DNA from: an uncultured Clostridia bacterium
GTDB taxonomy: Bacteria; Bacillota; Clostridia; Christensenellales; Borkfalkiaceae
NCBI GenBank assembly: GCA_944359365.1
Contig: CALVST010000019.1
Location: 1 to 33,420, forward strand
Length of the DNA stretch: 33,420 nt
Direction: 5' to 3'
Shown: positions 15,001 through 22,990 of the stretch, piece after piece
Layout: each line of letters starts with the position of its first letter
Numbering within the stretch: position 1 is the stretch's first letter
Position numbers and translations under genes: made by a program
Notes under the pieces: model-generated
Told to the model about the DNA's origin: nothing
The model's database searches: none
What the model saw: only the letters and a program-made list of their open reading frames with translations

Positions 15001-15838
15001 GGAAACGGTAAAGTCACTTTTGACCGTTACGGCAAGTTATAAAGAAGGCGGCTTGGATGAACCTGTACAGTTTGAACTCAACGGAAACTATAACGGTGAA
15101 GCAGCCGATACCTATACCCTGACGATTACTTATTATTTTATTCCTGCAGTTTCCTGTCAAGTGCAAGTAACGGTTGAGGCGTCTGCATATACAAAAATTG
15201 CGGGGTATTCCGTACAAGACGGGCAATTTACAGACGGAACGACGGCTGTTACGGGCGGCAGCGTTACCGCAGATGGTTTCGTTGCAGATGCGGTCAATAC
15301 CGTAAAAGTTGCGAACCCGTATGTGGGAAAGAATTCGGGCGCGCTTACCGTGTCGGTAAAAGTGAAAGTTGATTCCTTATCTCCGACAAATCTTGCTCCG
15401 ATCATCGGCTTTAAAGCGTCGGGCGGATTTTTCAGTATATTATTGACGACGGACAATCATTTCCGGCTTTCTTATAACGCTTATGACGGGAATATTAATT
15501 ACTTCGACGTAGCGGCGGCGATGACGGTTGCAGCGGGCGAAACTTACACGGTTACCGTAACTTGTGAAACGGACGGTTTGGTTACACTATATGTGAACGG
15601 AATCAGTCAATTTACCGTAGAAAAGGGAACGGGGAATTATGCCGCAATCGGCATAACTCCGGCGGAATTTGTCAACCTAAATACAACGACCGATTTATAT
15701 TTCTTCGGCGGTTCATTCGGTGTGATAACCAATGGAGTTTGGGAAGATGACGCATGGAACGGTCTGTTCGGCGGTTCCATCATCAGCTGCGATTTGTATA
15801 ACGGTATTATTCCCGCCGAAGAAATAGCTGCTTTATAA
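12020..15838 (+). CDS. Large multidomain surface lipoprotein
   Basis: This 1272-residue protein has a signal peptide with lipobox (hydrophobic stretch, then FAAC; lipidated Cys23) and a strong AAGGAGGGG ribosome site. Residues 34-108 and 424-506 are Ig-like beta domains ending in similar EAGxYxxxFxAxGAxTVTxxLTV patterns. Two related modules (about 115-212 and 213-322) share FKAExCADFVL. Residues 508-726 hold Cys-rich units with CSLC, CTGNC and C-x4-C pairs, possibly disulfide or metal sites. Residues 830-970 form a Trp-rich beta domain, followed by an Ig-like linker. Residues ~1058-1272 look like a LamG/concanavalin-like glycan-binding fold (LYVNG, YFFGGSFG). I infer a surface adhesin or glycan-binding protein; no catalytic domain is recognised. 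There is no sortase motif. Confidence 0.85.
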   Translation: MKKLITVLLAFVASLSLILFAACESETGGETPVVITASLSKTQANVGEEVTVTYSATGDATVTVTYAKDGGAATPFTGNAFTASEAGTYVFTFTADGAETVTRTLTVSQPSQPAATVSVALKVNGLAVAATNGQTVNMTRNDYFSLEFSAPNDAAVTVVFSTEQLGDETLEGSDLEIFQHCEATALGVDACTLTFKAEDCADFVLHFQVTDGTAGEKIEVTFGDAPVTEALSAEIGDTLEVGYELPGGKELSALLLSVSDPLTGTSILPAVNRLPYLENFDLNKGTLPLPFESGMETGTYKIVFKAEGCADFVLFIRVTESTPEPAPVISVTIDGDAVTSGSSVTKKVGERISAKVSVTNVAAGGYKISRYFNGVYLDDVTDSISAFENYIFSESDIGTIRFECYIGEETQPIFVFSVTVEATAKITASLSEDSIEAYETVNITCSAATVADQTPVSVEIRYKEANDNAWHELSGSEFTPTEAGAYSIRFEAEGAKTVTLSLTVTEHVIHQYAAVELDYDAGTMTSEWTHSVNCSLCNNAPKVLTVPAVSATGSDWEQVSEEKQPSCIEGEGTYRTTTADGVAVTVKKVPIPAAGEHSYDNIEIDYADLTDGNITAYSAALNCTGNCGTALAVSSLPAFTDAKWSSQVTSDPTCSASGAATYTMTYTANDGSGKQASVTITVKGVPVPATGAHDWSEYEMTSEHKYERHCQNAGCNASESHAVTGLTITQAPEYLVMESNGDVSLDGFTVVAGFSDLELSYTLTEENKADAAQFSNKTLYGETTVTFNFGAGATSETLVIYEIAVAAGTVEADSFLPDILQMATVCGEAELHFTLSNVVENTEQTEDNVTPTWRSWTLKMVAGNGEANTLRVDDWCLGLWGFGDGNAASSNGIYTNVGEKIANGTIDFVITRTFVTDHYEIVVDITDGTNTRKVTFKEPTSNGNTMTFWLGGDTLGGNGSYNYSDVLYRETGLNTLTVDSISAENISVPLGTSLETVKSLLTVTASYKEGGLDEPVQFELNGNYNGEAADTYTLTITYYFIPAVSCQVQVTVEASAYTKIAGYSVQDGQFTDGTTAVTGGSVTADGFVADAVNTVKVANPYVGKNSGALTVSVKVKVDSLSPTNLAPIIGFKASGGFFSILLTTDNHFRLSYNAYDGNINYFDVAAAMTVAAGETYTVTVTCETDGLVTLYVNGISQFTVEKGTGNYAAIGITPAEFVNLNTTTDLYFFGGSFGVITNGVWEDDAWNGLFGGSIISCDLYNGIIPAEEIAAL

Positions 15839-15861
15839 AAACAGAAACGGCACTAAAACAC

Positions 15862-15889
15862 AAGAGCCGAGGCTTTGCCTCGGCTCTTT
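15862..15889. terminator. Terminator between lipoprotein gene and azlD
   Basis: Stem AAGAGCCGAGGC (15862-15873) / GCCTCGGCTCTT (15877-15888). It lies between convergent genes and the A and T tracts suit both directions. Confidence 0.85.
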
Positions 15890-15890
15890 G

Positions 15891-16211
15891 CTATGCTATG
15901 AAGTTTATCAGTTGTTCCACGATGAAAACTGCCGCAATGCTCGCTACCGACACCACCAAAAGCCCGCGCTTGAAGTAGGAGAGGATGAGCGCCACGGCCG
16001 TGCCCGCAATGCCCGACCACAGGCTTGCCGTGGAAAACAATATCCCCGGGAACACCATCACCGCCAACACGCTGTACGGTATATAGTATAAAAACGACTG
16101 TATGTATTTGTTCGTGATCTTCTTGCGTACCAACAACAGACCCGCCGCTTTTGTTACATAAGTTACCGCAAACATCACAAGGCAGCCTATCAGCATACTC
16201 TTTAATGTCAT
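15891..16211 (-). CDS. azlD: Branched-chain amino acid export protein AzlD
   Basis: This 106-residue protein with four hydrophobic segments is the small subunit of the AzlCD exporter, which in Bacillus exports branched-chain amino acids and analogues. Family patterns include TYVTKAAGLLL and YYIPYSVLAVMVFPGILF. The ATG overlaps the azlC stop by 4 nt (ATGA), so the two are translationally coupled. The stop codon nearly touches the shared terminator. Confidence 0.92.
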   Translation of the reverse strand: MTLKSMLIGCLVMFAVTYVTKAAGLLLVRKKITNKYIQSFLYYIPYSVLAVMVFPGILFSTASLWSGIAGTAVALILSYFKRGLLVVSVASIAAVFIVEQLINFIA

Positions 16212-16984
16212 TTCTGCACCTCCTCAGCTGAATCGCCTTCGGGAGGAGCATTGCCGCCGGCATCGCCTGCATTTTGCCCGCCGCCCGCATCCGTGCCGTT
16301 CTCCTTTTTCGGAAAGAGGAACGCCACGATCGCCGTGCACACGACCGAACATATGATAATCACCCATCCGTCGGAAAGTCGGTTCAAAACGGGCGTAAAG
16401 TAGAAGAGGCAGCTTGCCGCCGTAGACATTGCCACTAAAAGCAGTACCTTTTTGTCGTCGCGCGCGGCAGGTATGATGATGGCGACGAACATGGCGAAAA
16501 GCGCTATGCCGAGCGCGCTCATGAGCGAACGGGGCAATACGTCGCCGAGCGCCGCGCCGAGCGCGGTGCCGCCCACCCAGCCGCAAAAGGAACAGCACAT
16601 CAGCCCCGTAAGGTAGCCGAAGGTCAGCTTTTTCGGGCTGCGTATCGCCACGGCATAGTTTTCGTCCGTTACGCCGAAGGAGAGCAGTGCCCTTTGCCAT
16701 AACGGGAATCCGCCGCCCATCTTCTGCGAAAGGGAAACGGACATCAACGTATACCGTATATTGATGACGAGCATCGTGGTGATCAGCTCTAAAATGCCTG
16801 CGCCCGCGGCGATCAGGTTTGTGCCCGCAAACTGCCCCGTGCCCGTAAAATTGGTAACGGACACGAGAATGGGAAACCAAAAGGGGAACCCCGCGTTTAT
16901 CGCCGATATGGCGTATGCAAAGGCGACGGATATGTAGCCGAGCGCGATGGGCAGTCCGTCTTTTAAGCCGTTGGTGAATTTCAT
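16208..16984 (-). CDS. azlC: Branched-chain amino acid export protein AzlC
   Basis: This 258-residue membrane protein is the large AzlCD subunit. It has family motifs GLPIALGYISVAFAYAISA, TGTGQFAG and NIRYTLMSVSLSQK, and GVTDENYAV. The C-terminal ~33 residues are a hydrophilic Gly/Asp/Glu-rich tail (ENGTDAGGGQNAGDAGG) beyond the usual end, similar in style to the tail of the AgcS protein in this window. It leads the two-gene operon on the minus strand. The ribosome site is weak. Confidence 0.93.
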   Translation of the reverse strand: MKFTNGLKDGLPIALGYISVAFAYAISAINAGFPFWFPILVSVTNFTGTGQFAGTNLIAAGAGILELITTMLVINIRYTLMSVSLSQKMGGGFPLWQRALLSFGVTDENYAVAIRSPKKLTFGYLTGLMCCSFCGWVGGTALGAALGDVLPRSLMSALGIALFAMFVAIIIPAARDDKKVLLLVAMSTAASCLFYFTPVLNRLSDGWVIIICSVVCTAIVAFLFPKKENGTDAGGGQNAGDAGGNAPPEGDSAEEVQK

Positions 16985-17022
16985 AACAAAGCCTTTTGGA
17001 AAATAAAGTGAAAACGTCTGTC

Positions 17023-17051
17023 ATTATACCATATTGAACGGTATTTGTGAA
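17023..17051 (-). promoter_or_regulatory. Promoter of azlCD
   Basis: On the minus strand TTCACA (17051-17046) and TATAAT (17028-17023) are separated by 17 nt; the start codon lies 38 nt downstream of the -10 box. Confidence 0.8.
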
Positions 17052-17112
17052 CGGATTCTGCCGAAAAATTTGCAAAAGCGTGCAAAAAAGCGTATAAAAT
17101 GCGCCCGTCGGT

Positions 17113-17141
17113 TTGCTTTGCCGCGCGCGATGTGCTATAAT
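17113..17141 (+). promoter_or_regulatory. Promoter of the lysyl-tRNA synthetase gene
   Basis: TTGCTT (17113-17118) and TATAAT (17136-17141) with a 17-nt spacer. No T-box or other long leader precedes the gene. Confidence 0.75.
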
Positions 17142-17175
17142 AATAGAAATTTCAATTACGCAGAGGAAATTTATT

Positions 17176-19203
17176 ATGTATTGGGCTGACAAGTTGGCGG
17201 ACGAAGTCATCCGCCGCAAACCTGACAAGGAAGAATACGTTTGCGCGGCGGGCATATCGCCGTCGGGCTCGGTGCACATCGGCAACTTCCGCGACATCGC
17301 CACGAGCTGGTTCGTATGCCGCGCCCTGCAAAAAAAGGGGAAAAAGGCAAAGCTGCTCTTTTCGTGGGACGAGTTCGACCGCCTGCGCAAGGTGCCCAAA
17401 AACGTTTCCGACTTTCTCGGGAACGATTCTTATGAAAAATACATCGGTTACCCTTATGTAGACGTCCCCGATCCGTTCGGGCAGGACGCGTCTTATGCGG
17501 AGCACTTCGAAAAGGAGTTTATGGCTGCGGTCGAAAAGTTCGGCATCCATATGGAGTACCGCTATCAGGCAAAGGAATACCGTTCGGGAAGATATGCGGA
17601 ATACATTGTTTTCGCGCTCAAAAACCGCAAAAAGATATTCGATATCCTCGATAAGCACCGCACGCAGGACGCGACGAAAGAGGAGCGGGAAAATTATTAT
17701 CCCGTCAGCATTTTCTGCCCGCATTGCCATAAAGACAGCACGAAGATCACTTCCATTTCCGACGACTGCACGAAGGCGCACTATGTTTGCGACTGCGGGC
17801 ATGAGGAAGATTTCGACTTCACGAAGGACTTTAACTGCAAGCTGCAGTGGAAGGTAGACTGGCCCATGCGCTGGCTCGCCGAAGGGGTAGACTTTGAGCC
17901 GGGCGGCAAAGACCATGCGTCTAAAAACGGCAGTTATGACACCGCAAAAGATATCTCGCGCGAGGTGTTCGGCTACGAGCCGCCGCTTTTCCAGGGGTAT
18001 GAGTTTATCGGCATAAAGGGCAGCGTGGGCAAAATGAGCGGCTCTTCCGGGCTGAACATGACGCCCGACTTCCTGTTGAAATTGTATCCGCCCGAGCTTA
18101 TTTTGTGGCTGTATGCCAAAACCGAGCCGCTCAAAGCGTTCGATTTCTGCCTTTCAGATGAGATATTGCGGCAGTATTTTGAATTCGGCAAAATGCTTGC
18201 CGCTTACCGCGCGGGCACTGCCGACGAAAACACGAAACGCGTCATAGAAAACAGTCTGATAGATGGAAGGGAGTTCGTATCCGTTCCCATGAGCCAGCTC
18301 GTCGACCTCGGCAGCGTCGTCAACTTCAATGCCGATATGATGGAAAAGCTGTTCGAAAAGATCGGCACGCCTTATAAGAAAGAGGATTTCAAAGAACTTT
18401 TCGAAAAGGCGAAATTCTGGCTGCGCACCTGCTCGCCCGAAAGCGAATACGTCATCCTCGAAAAGAGAAATTGGAAGTATTGGCGCACCATGAACGACAA
18501 GGAAAGGGAGTGCGTCCGCCTTTTGAAAGAATATATCGAAAAGGGCGGGTACACGCTCGACTCGCTGCAGTCTGAACTGTACGCCATTCCCAAACAGGTG
18601 TTCCCCGACATTGCGGAAGATAAAAACGCGCTTAAAACGGTGCAGAGCAAGTTCTTTAAGGACATTTATAATTTAACGCTCGCGCGCGACAAGGGACCTC
18701 GGCTGTATTTGTATCTGTTTGCTGTGGATCCGTCTCGTTATCTGAAACTGTTGGATTTTTCTCTGCCCGAATCGGAAGATCCCGACGCAATGGAAGAAGT
18801 TTCCGCCCCGCCGGAAGAAAAGGCGGAGGAAGCGCCCGCGGAGGATGTGTTCGTAAAACAGCCTGCGCCCGTCAAAGAGCAGATAAAACTCGACGATTTT
18901 GCGAAACTCGATCTGCGCGTGTGCAAAGTGCTTGCCGCAAAACCCATGCGCAAGACGAACAAGCTGATGAAAATTACCCTGCACGACGGCATGGGGGAAC
19001 GCGTGATCGTTTCGTCCATCGCGGGGGAATACGAGCCGGAACAGCTCGTCGGCAAAAAAATAATCGTGCTCGTCAACCTCGAACCGCACAAGTTCGGAAA
19101 CGAGTACTCGAACGGGATGCTGCTCGCGCCCGTGAACGAAGACGGCAAATGCAAAGTCCTTTTCGCGCCCGACGGCGCCGAGATCGGTTCTTGTGTGCAC
19201 TGA
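17176..19203 (+). CDS. lysK: Class I lysyl-tRNA synthetase with C-terminal tRNA-binding domain
   Basis: This 675-residue enzyme charges tRNA-Lys with lysine using a class I Rossmann catalytic core, the archaeal-type LysRS rather than the common class II enzyme. The HIGH motif is HIGN (34-37) in SPSGSVHIGNFRD, and the KMSKS motif is KMSGS (286-290). GKDHASKNGSYDTAKDISRE and EFIGIKG are further class I LysRS patterns. A cysteine cluster (CPHCHKDS, CDCGHEED) likely binds zinc. After an acidic Pro/Ala/Glu linker (~536-570) comes a domain (~572-675, KLDLRVCKVLAAKPM...HKFGNEYSNGMLLA) of the EMAPII/Trbp111 OB-fold type, as on the C-terminus of many MetRS. I chose ATG 17176 (AGAGGAAA upstream) and not the open frame from 17113, which runs through the promoter. 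Confidence 0.93.
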   Translation: MYWADKLADEVIRRKPDKEEYVCAAGISPSGSVHIGNFRDIATSWFVCRALQKKGKKAKLLFSWDEFDRLRKVPKNVSDFLGNDSYEKYIGYPYVDVPDPFGQDASYAEHFEKEFMAAVEKFGIHMEYRYQAKEYRSGRYAEYIVFALKNRKKIFDILDKHRTQDATKEERENYYPVSIFCPHCHKDSTKITSISDDCTKAHYVCDCGHEEDFDFTKDFNCKLQWKVDWPMRWLAEGVDFEPGGKDHASKNGSYDTAKDISREVFGYEPPLFQGYEFIGIKGSVGKMSGSSGLNMTPDFLLKLYPPELILWLYAKTEPLKAFDFCLSDEILRQYFEFGKMLAAYRAGTADENTKRVIENSLIDGREFVSVPMSQLVDLGSVVNFNADMMEKLFEKIGTPYKKEDFKELFEKAKFWLRTCSPESEYVILEKRNWKYWRTMNDKERECVRLLKEYIEKGGYTLDSLQSELYAIPKQVFPDIAEDKNALKTVQSKFFKDIYNLTLARDKGPRLYLYLFAVDPSRYLKLLDFSLPESEDPDAMEEVSAPPEEKAEEAPAEDVFVKQPAPVKEQIKLDDFAKLDLRVCKVLAAKPMRKTNKLMKITLHDGMGERVIVSSIAGEYEPEQLVGKKIIVLVNLEPHKFGNEYSNGMLLAPVNEDGKCKVLFAPDGAEIGSCVH

Positions 19204-19220
19204 AAGCATTTATAAATTTA

Positions 19221-19270
19221 AAGCGCAAGGCGCCGCCCGATACTTTCGGGCGGCGCCGCTTTGCTTTTGC
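19221..19270. terminator. Terminator after lysK, also facing the XRE gene
   Basis: A perfect 12-bp stem GGCGCCGCCCGA (19229-19240) / TCGGGCGGCGCC (19245-19256), extended by AAAGC/GCTTT with a bulge, then TTTGCTTTT. It separates convergent transcription units. Confidence 0.8.
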
Positions 19271-19343
19271 CGTTTGATCCGTGAGGCGAAATTGCACTTG
19301 CCGCATCCCTATTTGAGATAAAGCGGCGGAAAAATCGCACAAC

Positions 19344-19529
19344 TCATTCCGCAGAGCCGTTGCTTTCGCAATACTTTTCAAACTTCTGTACGGCGTTTGC
19401 GCTCGGTTTGCCTACGCCCTTCATCCAATTGTGCATTGCGCCCTTGGATACGCCGATCGCGTCCGCAAGCTGCTGCTCTGTCAAACCTTTTTCTTCCATC
19501 ACCTTTTTCATCTTTTCGATTATTTCCAT
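19344..19529 (-). CDS. Small XRE-family transcriptional regulator
   Basis: This 61-residue protein is almost only a Cro/C1-type helix-turn-helix: LTEQQLADAIGVSKGAMHNWMKG (about 16-38). The start has GGAGG 7 nt upstream; the frame is open further upstream but runs through the promoter. A perfect 16-bp palindrome sits between the -10 box and the ribosome site, so autoregulation is likely. It is monocistronic. Its target genes other than itself cannot be told. Confidence 0.85.
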   Translation of the reverse strand: MEIIEKMKKVMEEKGLTEQQLADAIGVSKGAMHNWMKGVGKPSANAVQKFEKYCESNGSAE

Positions 19530-19541
19530 TTTTTTCCTCCC

Positions 19542-19557
19542 CGCAGATATATCTGCG
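19542..19557. promoter_or_regulatory. Palindromic operator of the XRE gene
   Basis: CGCAGATATATCTGCG is a perfect 16-bp palindrome covering the predicted transcription start of the XRE gene. This is the expected place for an autorepressor site. Confidence 0.65.
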
Positions 19558-19562
19558 CCTTT

Positions 19563-19591
19563 ATTATACAGGAAAAACCGTTTTCTGTCAA
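19563..19591 (-). promoter_or_regulatory. Promoter of the XRE gene
   Basis: A consensus promoter on the minus strand: TTGACA (19591-19586), 17 nt, TATAAT (19568-19563). Confidence 0.9.
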
Positions 19592-19666
19592 GAGCGGGAA
19601 AAAATTTGGGGCGTTTGCACGCAATGCGCCGCAGCATCGTAAAATTTCAGTTTTTTTCAAAATATA

Positions 19667-19703
19667 TTGACGGCGATCGTTATATAATGTATAATATATA
19701 ACG
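19667..19703 (+). promoter_or_regulatory. Promoter and palindromic operator of the tetR operon
   Basis: TTGACG (19667-19672) and TATAAT (19690-19695) with a 17-nt spacer. An inverted repeat CGTTATATA (19678-19686) / TATATAACG (19695-19703) spans the spacer and -10 box, a typical TetR-family operator for autorepression. Confidence 0.8.
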
Positions 19704-19726
19704 AACAAAATATATCGGAGGTGGAA

Positions 19727-20281
19727 ATGCCGCCAAAACCTAAAATCACAAGGGAACAGATATTGCAGGGGGCGCTTTCGCTCGTCAGGGAGCGGGGCGC
19801 GGCATTCCTTACAGCAAAATCGCTGGCAGAAAGACTTTCATGTTCCACCCAGCCTATATTTTGGCACTTCGAAAACATGGACGCGCTGAAAGAGGCGGTC
19901 TTTAAAGAGGCGCTCGCGGTATTCGGGAAGGCACTCAGAAAAAAGATACCCTGCGAATCGCCCTATCTTGCAGTGGGGCTGAATTATATACGCTTTTCTA
20001 TGGAAGAGAGGGCGCTGTTCCGTATGCTGTTCATGAGCGACTTCGGCAAAACGGACGTCGTCGGCGCGCGGGTGGAGATGGATTACATTTTGGGCGTGAT
20101 AGAGGAAAGCAAACATATTACAGGCGAAAACGCACAGACCATTTACAGGGAAATGTGGCTGTTTTCGCACGGCATAGCCGCGATGATGGCGACGGGCACG
20201 GCGGCTTTTACCGAAGAAGAAGTCCGAACGATGCTCAGCGACGTATGCCGCGGGCTGATCGGCAACTTGGAAAATAAATAA
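19727..20281 (+). CDS. TetR family transcriptional regulator
   Basis: This 184-residue regulator has an N-terminal TetR helix-turn-helix (ITREQILQGALSLVRERG, then TAKSLAERLSCSTQPIFWHF at about 31-50) and a helical ligand-binding C-terminus of undetermined specificity. The ATG at 19727 is 5 nt after GGAGG; a GTG two codons earlier overlaps that site. It leads a three-gene operon (22 nt to the next gene) and a strong palindrome overlaps its promoter. It probably represses the oxidoreductase pair until a small hydrophobic ligand or substrate binds. Confidence 0.9.
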   Translation: MPPKPKITREQILQGALSLVRERGAAFLTAKSLAERLSCSTQPIFWHFENMDALKEAVFKEALAVFGKALRKKIPCESPYLAVGLNYIRFSMEERALFRMLFMSDFGKTDVVGARVEMDYILGVIEESKHITGENAQTIYREMWLFSHGIAAMMATGTAAFTEEEVRTMLSDVCRGLIGNLENK

Positions 20282-20303
20282 ACAAAATCGAAAGGAGGCA
20301 ATC

Positions 20304-21830
20304 ATGAAAAAGTACGATGCAGTCGTGATAGGCGCCGGCAACGGCGGCTTGGTCGCGGCGATCAGGCTGCTGCAAGGCGGAGCAAAGACGCTTCTCGTGG
20401 AAAAGCACAACCTTCCGGGCGGCTTTGCCACGAGTTTCCGCCGCGGCAGATTCGAGTTCGAAGCGTCTTTGCACGAGCTGAATGACTTCGGCACGGCTGA
20501 CAACGCGGGAGACGTGCGCGTATTGTTCGACGAGCTCGGCGTGACCGACAAGATCGAGTGGACGCAGATACCCGAGGCTTACCGCGTCATCTCCCGCGCG
20601 GAAAAGCTGGACGCGACCATGCCTTTCGGCGTGAAGGCGTTCATCGAAAAAATGGAGCAGTATGTTCCCGGAAGCCGCGATTCGGTCACAAAGTTTTTTG
20701 AACTTGCCGAAGAGGTACGCCTTGCGCAGGCTTACAGTTCGGCGGTGAACGGAAATACCGACTCCAAAGTTATGGTGAGCAAATACGGGAATTTTGTCCG
20801 CGCGGGTTCTTATTCGGTCAACGAAGTGCTTGCGGCGCTGAAAATGCCGCAGAGGGCGAGGGATATCCTCAACGCATATTGGTGCTACCTCGGCGCGCAT
20901 TGCAACGATTTAAGTTTCGTACATTATGCAAGCATGGTAAACCGCTATATCATGCGCGGCGCGAGTATGCCGAAAATGCGTTCGCACGAAATTTCCCTTG
21001 CGCTCGTAGAGCGTATATGCGAGCTGGGCGGCGACGTGCTTTTCAATACAGAAGCTGTGAAAATTTTGACGGACGAAAAGGACGGCGGCGTTGCGGGCGT
21101 CGTGCTTGACGACGGCACCGGGATCCAAACGAGGCATGTGGTCGCAAATTGCGCGCCTCACCTTGTATTCGGCAAGCTGATGGACAGGGTCCCCGAAGCG
21201 GAAGTGCGCGCAACGAACGCGCGCAAGTTCGCCGGCAGGGGCTTTACGATGTTTTTGGGGCTGGATGCGGATGCCGACGAGCTCGGCGTGGAAAACCACA
21301 ACTATTTTCTGTACGACACGATGGATTCCGCCGCGCAGTACGATAAAATGCGCACGATCAAAGAAAACAACGTGCAGGCGACAGTCTGCCTTAACCGCGC
21401 ATATCCCGAATGCTCGCCGAAAGGCACCTGCATGATGTATTTCACCACGCTGTATATGTCAGACGATTGGGGCAGCGTAAAAGCGGAAGATTACTATAAA
21501 ACAAAAGATTATGTTGCCGGCAAGATGATAGACCGTTTCGAGCAGGATACGGGCGCGAAACTGCGCGGGCATATCGAGGAAATATCCGTGGCGACGCCGA
21601 TGACGTATGCGCATTACTGCGGGCATCCGGAAGGCGTCATTTACGGTTACGAATCGCAGTATTGGGACGGGCTCATGCCCCGCTTGCAGATGATGGCTGA
21701 AGATCACAAAGTGCGCGGGCTCCGCTTTGCGGGCGGGTACGCCATGCGCCTTTCGGGGTATTCGAGCGCCTATTTTTCGGGCGATATTTCCGGCCGTCAG
21801 ACGGTCGGCGACATAAAAAAGGAGGGTTGA
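20304..21830 (+). CDS. FAD-dependent oxidoreductase, phytoene-desaturase-like
   Basis: This 508-residue flavoprotein starts with a Rossmann FAD site (VVIGAGNGGLVAAIRLLQGG, then LLVEKHNLPGGFATSF) typical of the CrtI/carotenoid isomerase/RetSat group. A C-terminal FAD contact region (LRFAGGYAMRLSGYSSAYFSGDISGRQ) is present. Family members desaturate, isomerise or saturate polyenes and related lipophilic molecules; no carotenoid genes are nearby, so the substrate is unknown. AAAGGAGG precedes the start. It lies 3 nt before the reductase gene, which suggests the two proteins form an electron-transfer pair under TetR control. Confidence 0.85.
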   Translation: MKKYDAVVIGAGNGGLVAAIRLLQGGAKTLLVEKHNLPGGFATSFRRGRFEFEASLHELNDFGTADNAGDVRVLFDELGVTDKIEWTQIPEAYRVISRAEKLDATMPFGVKAFIEKMEQYVPGSRDSVTKFFELAEEVRLAQAYSSAVNGNTDSKVMVSKYGNFVRAGSYSVNEVLAALKMPQRARDILNAYWCYLGAHCNDLSFVHYASMVNRYIMRGASMPKMRSHEISLALVERICELGGDVLFNTEAVKILTDEKDGGVAGVVLDDGTGIQTRHVVANCAPHLVFGKLMDRVPEAEVRATNARKFAGRGFTMFLGLDADADELGVENHNYFLYDTMDSAAQYDKMRTIKENNVQATVCLNRAYPECSPKGTCMMYFTTLYMSDDWGSVKAEDYYKTKDYVAGKMIDRFEQDTGAKLRGHIEEISVATPMTYAHYCGHPEGVIYGYESQYWDGLMPRLQMMAEDHKVRGLRFAGGYAMRLSGYSSAYFSGDISGRQTVGDIKKEG

Positions 21831-21833
21831 GCC

Positions 21834-22979
21834 ATGCCGTTCACGTTTAAAAAGCAGTTATTCGGGTTCATGGATCTTTTGCGCTTTAAAAAGATGGTGC
21901 CCAAACGCCGCAAAAAGTTAGAGGAGGGCTCTTCGGCTCCTTTGCCGGAAACCTATCGCGTCAATGAAACGGCGAAAATTCTTCACCCGGGATATCAGGG
22001 CGCGGAACTTGTAAAAATAGAACAAAATACTGCAGATACAAAAACGTATACGTTTAAAACGGAGCGCCCGCTGTATTTCCGCGCAGGGCAGTATGTTACG
22101 CTCGGCTGCAAAATAGGGGAAAGCGAAGTTTCACGCCCGTATGCCGTTTCTTCCGCGCCGAAAGAAGCGCTCGGTAACAGGATTTCCCTCACGGTAAAAA
22201 AATGCGGGTTTTTCAGCGGATATCTGTTCGACGAGGCAAAAGAAGGCGATAAGTTCACGGTGGGCGATCCTTCGGGCAACTTTTTCTATGAACCGCTGAA
22301 AGACGCGAAACAGGTCGCGGCGCTCGCGGGCGGCAGCGGCATTACGCCTTTTTACAGTATGGCACAGGCGATCGCCGACGGTACGGATGATTTTGAACTG
22401 ACCATTTTTTACGGCGCGAAAACAGAGAAAGACCTTGTATTCAAAAACGAGCTCGATGCGCTTGCGTCCGATAAAATAAAGGTCATATACGTCTTGAGTG
22501 AAGAGAAAAAGGAAGGATACGAGTACGGATTCATCGGGGCGGATATTTTGCGCAAGTATATGTCGGGAGATTTCACCGTAATGATGTGCGGACCGCAGGC
22601 AATGTATGCCTTTGCGGATAAAGAACTTGCGAAATTGGATCTGCCGCCGCGGCGCATCAAAAAGGAAGCGAATTGCGTCGGCGTGCGCGACGTTGCCGCA
22701 AAGAATTACACGCTTACGGTTCACATCGGTTTTGAAACGTATACCGTTCCCGCCGATGCGCGCGAAACCGTTCTTACGGCATTGGAGCGCGCAGGGCTGA
22801 AAGTCCCGTCGAAGTGCCGCGCCGGCGGCTGCGGGTTCTGCCACAGTAAATTGTTATCCGGCAGTTTTTCGATCGCCGGGGCGGATAAACGCAGGCTTGC
22901 CGACGAAAAGTTCGGATATTTCCATCCTTGCTGTTCCTATCCCGATTCCGATATGGAGCTGATCGTGCCGAAAGCATAA
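21834..22979 (+). CDS. Ferredoxin reductase-type flavoprotein with 2Fe-2S domain
   Basis: This 381-residue protein has an N-terminal extension (~50 residues), an FAD-binding barrel (RAGQYVTLGC, SRPYAVSSAP), an NAD(P)-binding domain (ALAGGSGITPFYSM, MMCGPQAMYAFADKEL) and a C-terminal plant-type 2Fe-2S ferredoxin domain with ligands Cys328, Cys333, Cys336 and Cys366 (Cx4Cx2Cx29C). It should pass electrons from NAD(P)H via FAD to the cluster, and from there probably to the FAD oxidoreductase encoded just upstream. The start has GGAGG within the end of the previous gene. The operon ends at a strong terminator. Confidence 0.9.
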   Translation: MPFTFKKQLFGFMDLLRFKKMVPKRRKKLEEGSSAPLPETYRVNETAKILHPGYQGAELVKIEQNTADTKTYTFKTERPLYFRAGQYVTLGCKIGESEVSRPYAVSSAPKEALGNRISLTVKKCGFFSGYLFDEAKEGDKFTVGDPSGNFFYEPLKDAKQVAALAGGSGITPFYSMAQAIADGTDDFELTIFYGAKTEKDLVFKNELDALASDKIKVIYVLSEEKKEGYEYGFIGADILRKYMSGDFTVMMCGPQAMYAFADKELAKLDLPPRRIKKEANCVGVRDVAAKNYTLTVHIGFETYTVPADARETVLTALERAGLKVPSKCRAGGCGFCHSKLLSGSFSIAGADKRRLADEKFGYFHPCCSYPDSDMELIVPKA

Positions 22980-22990
22980 ATAAAGCAATA

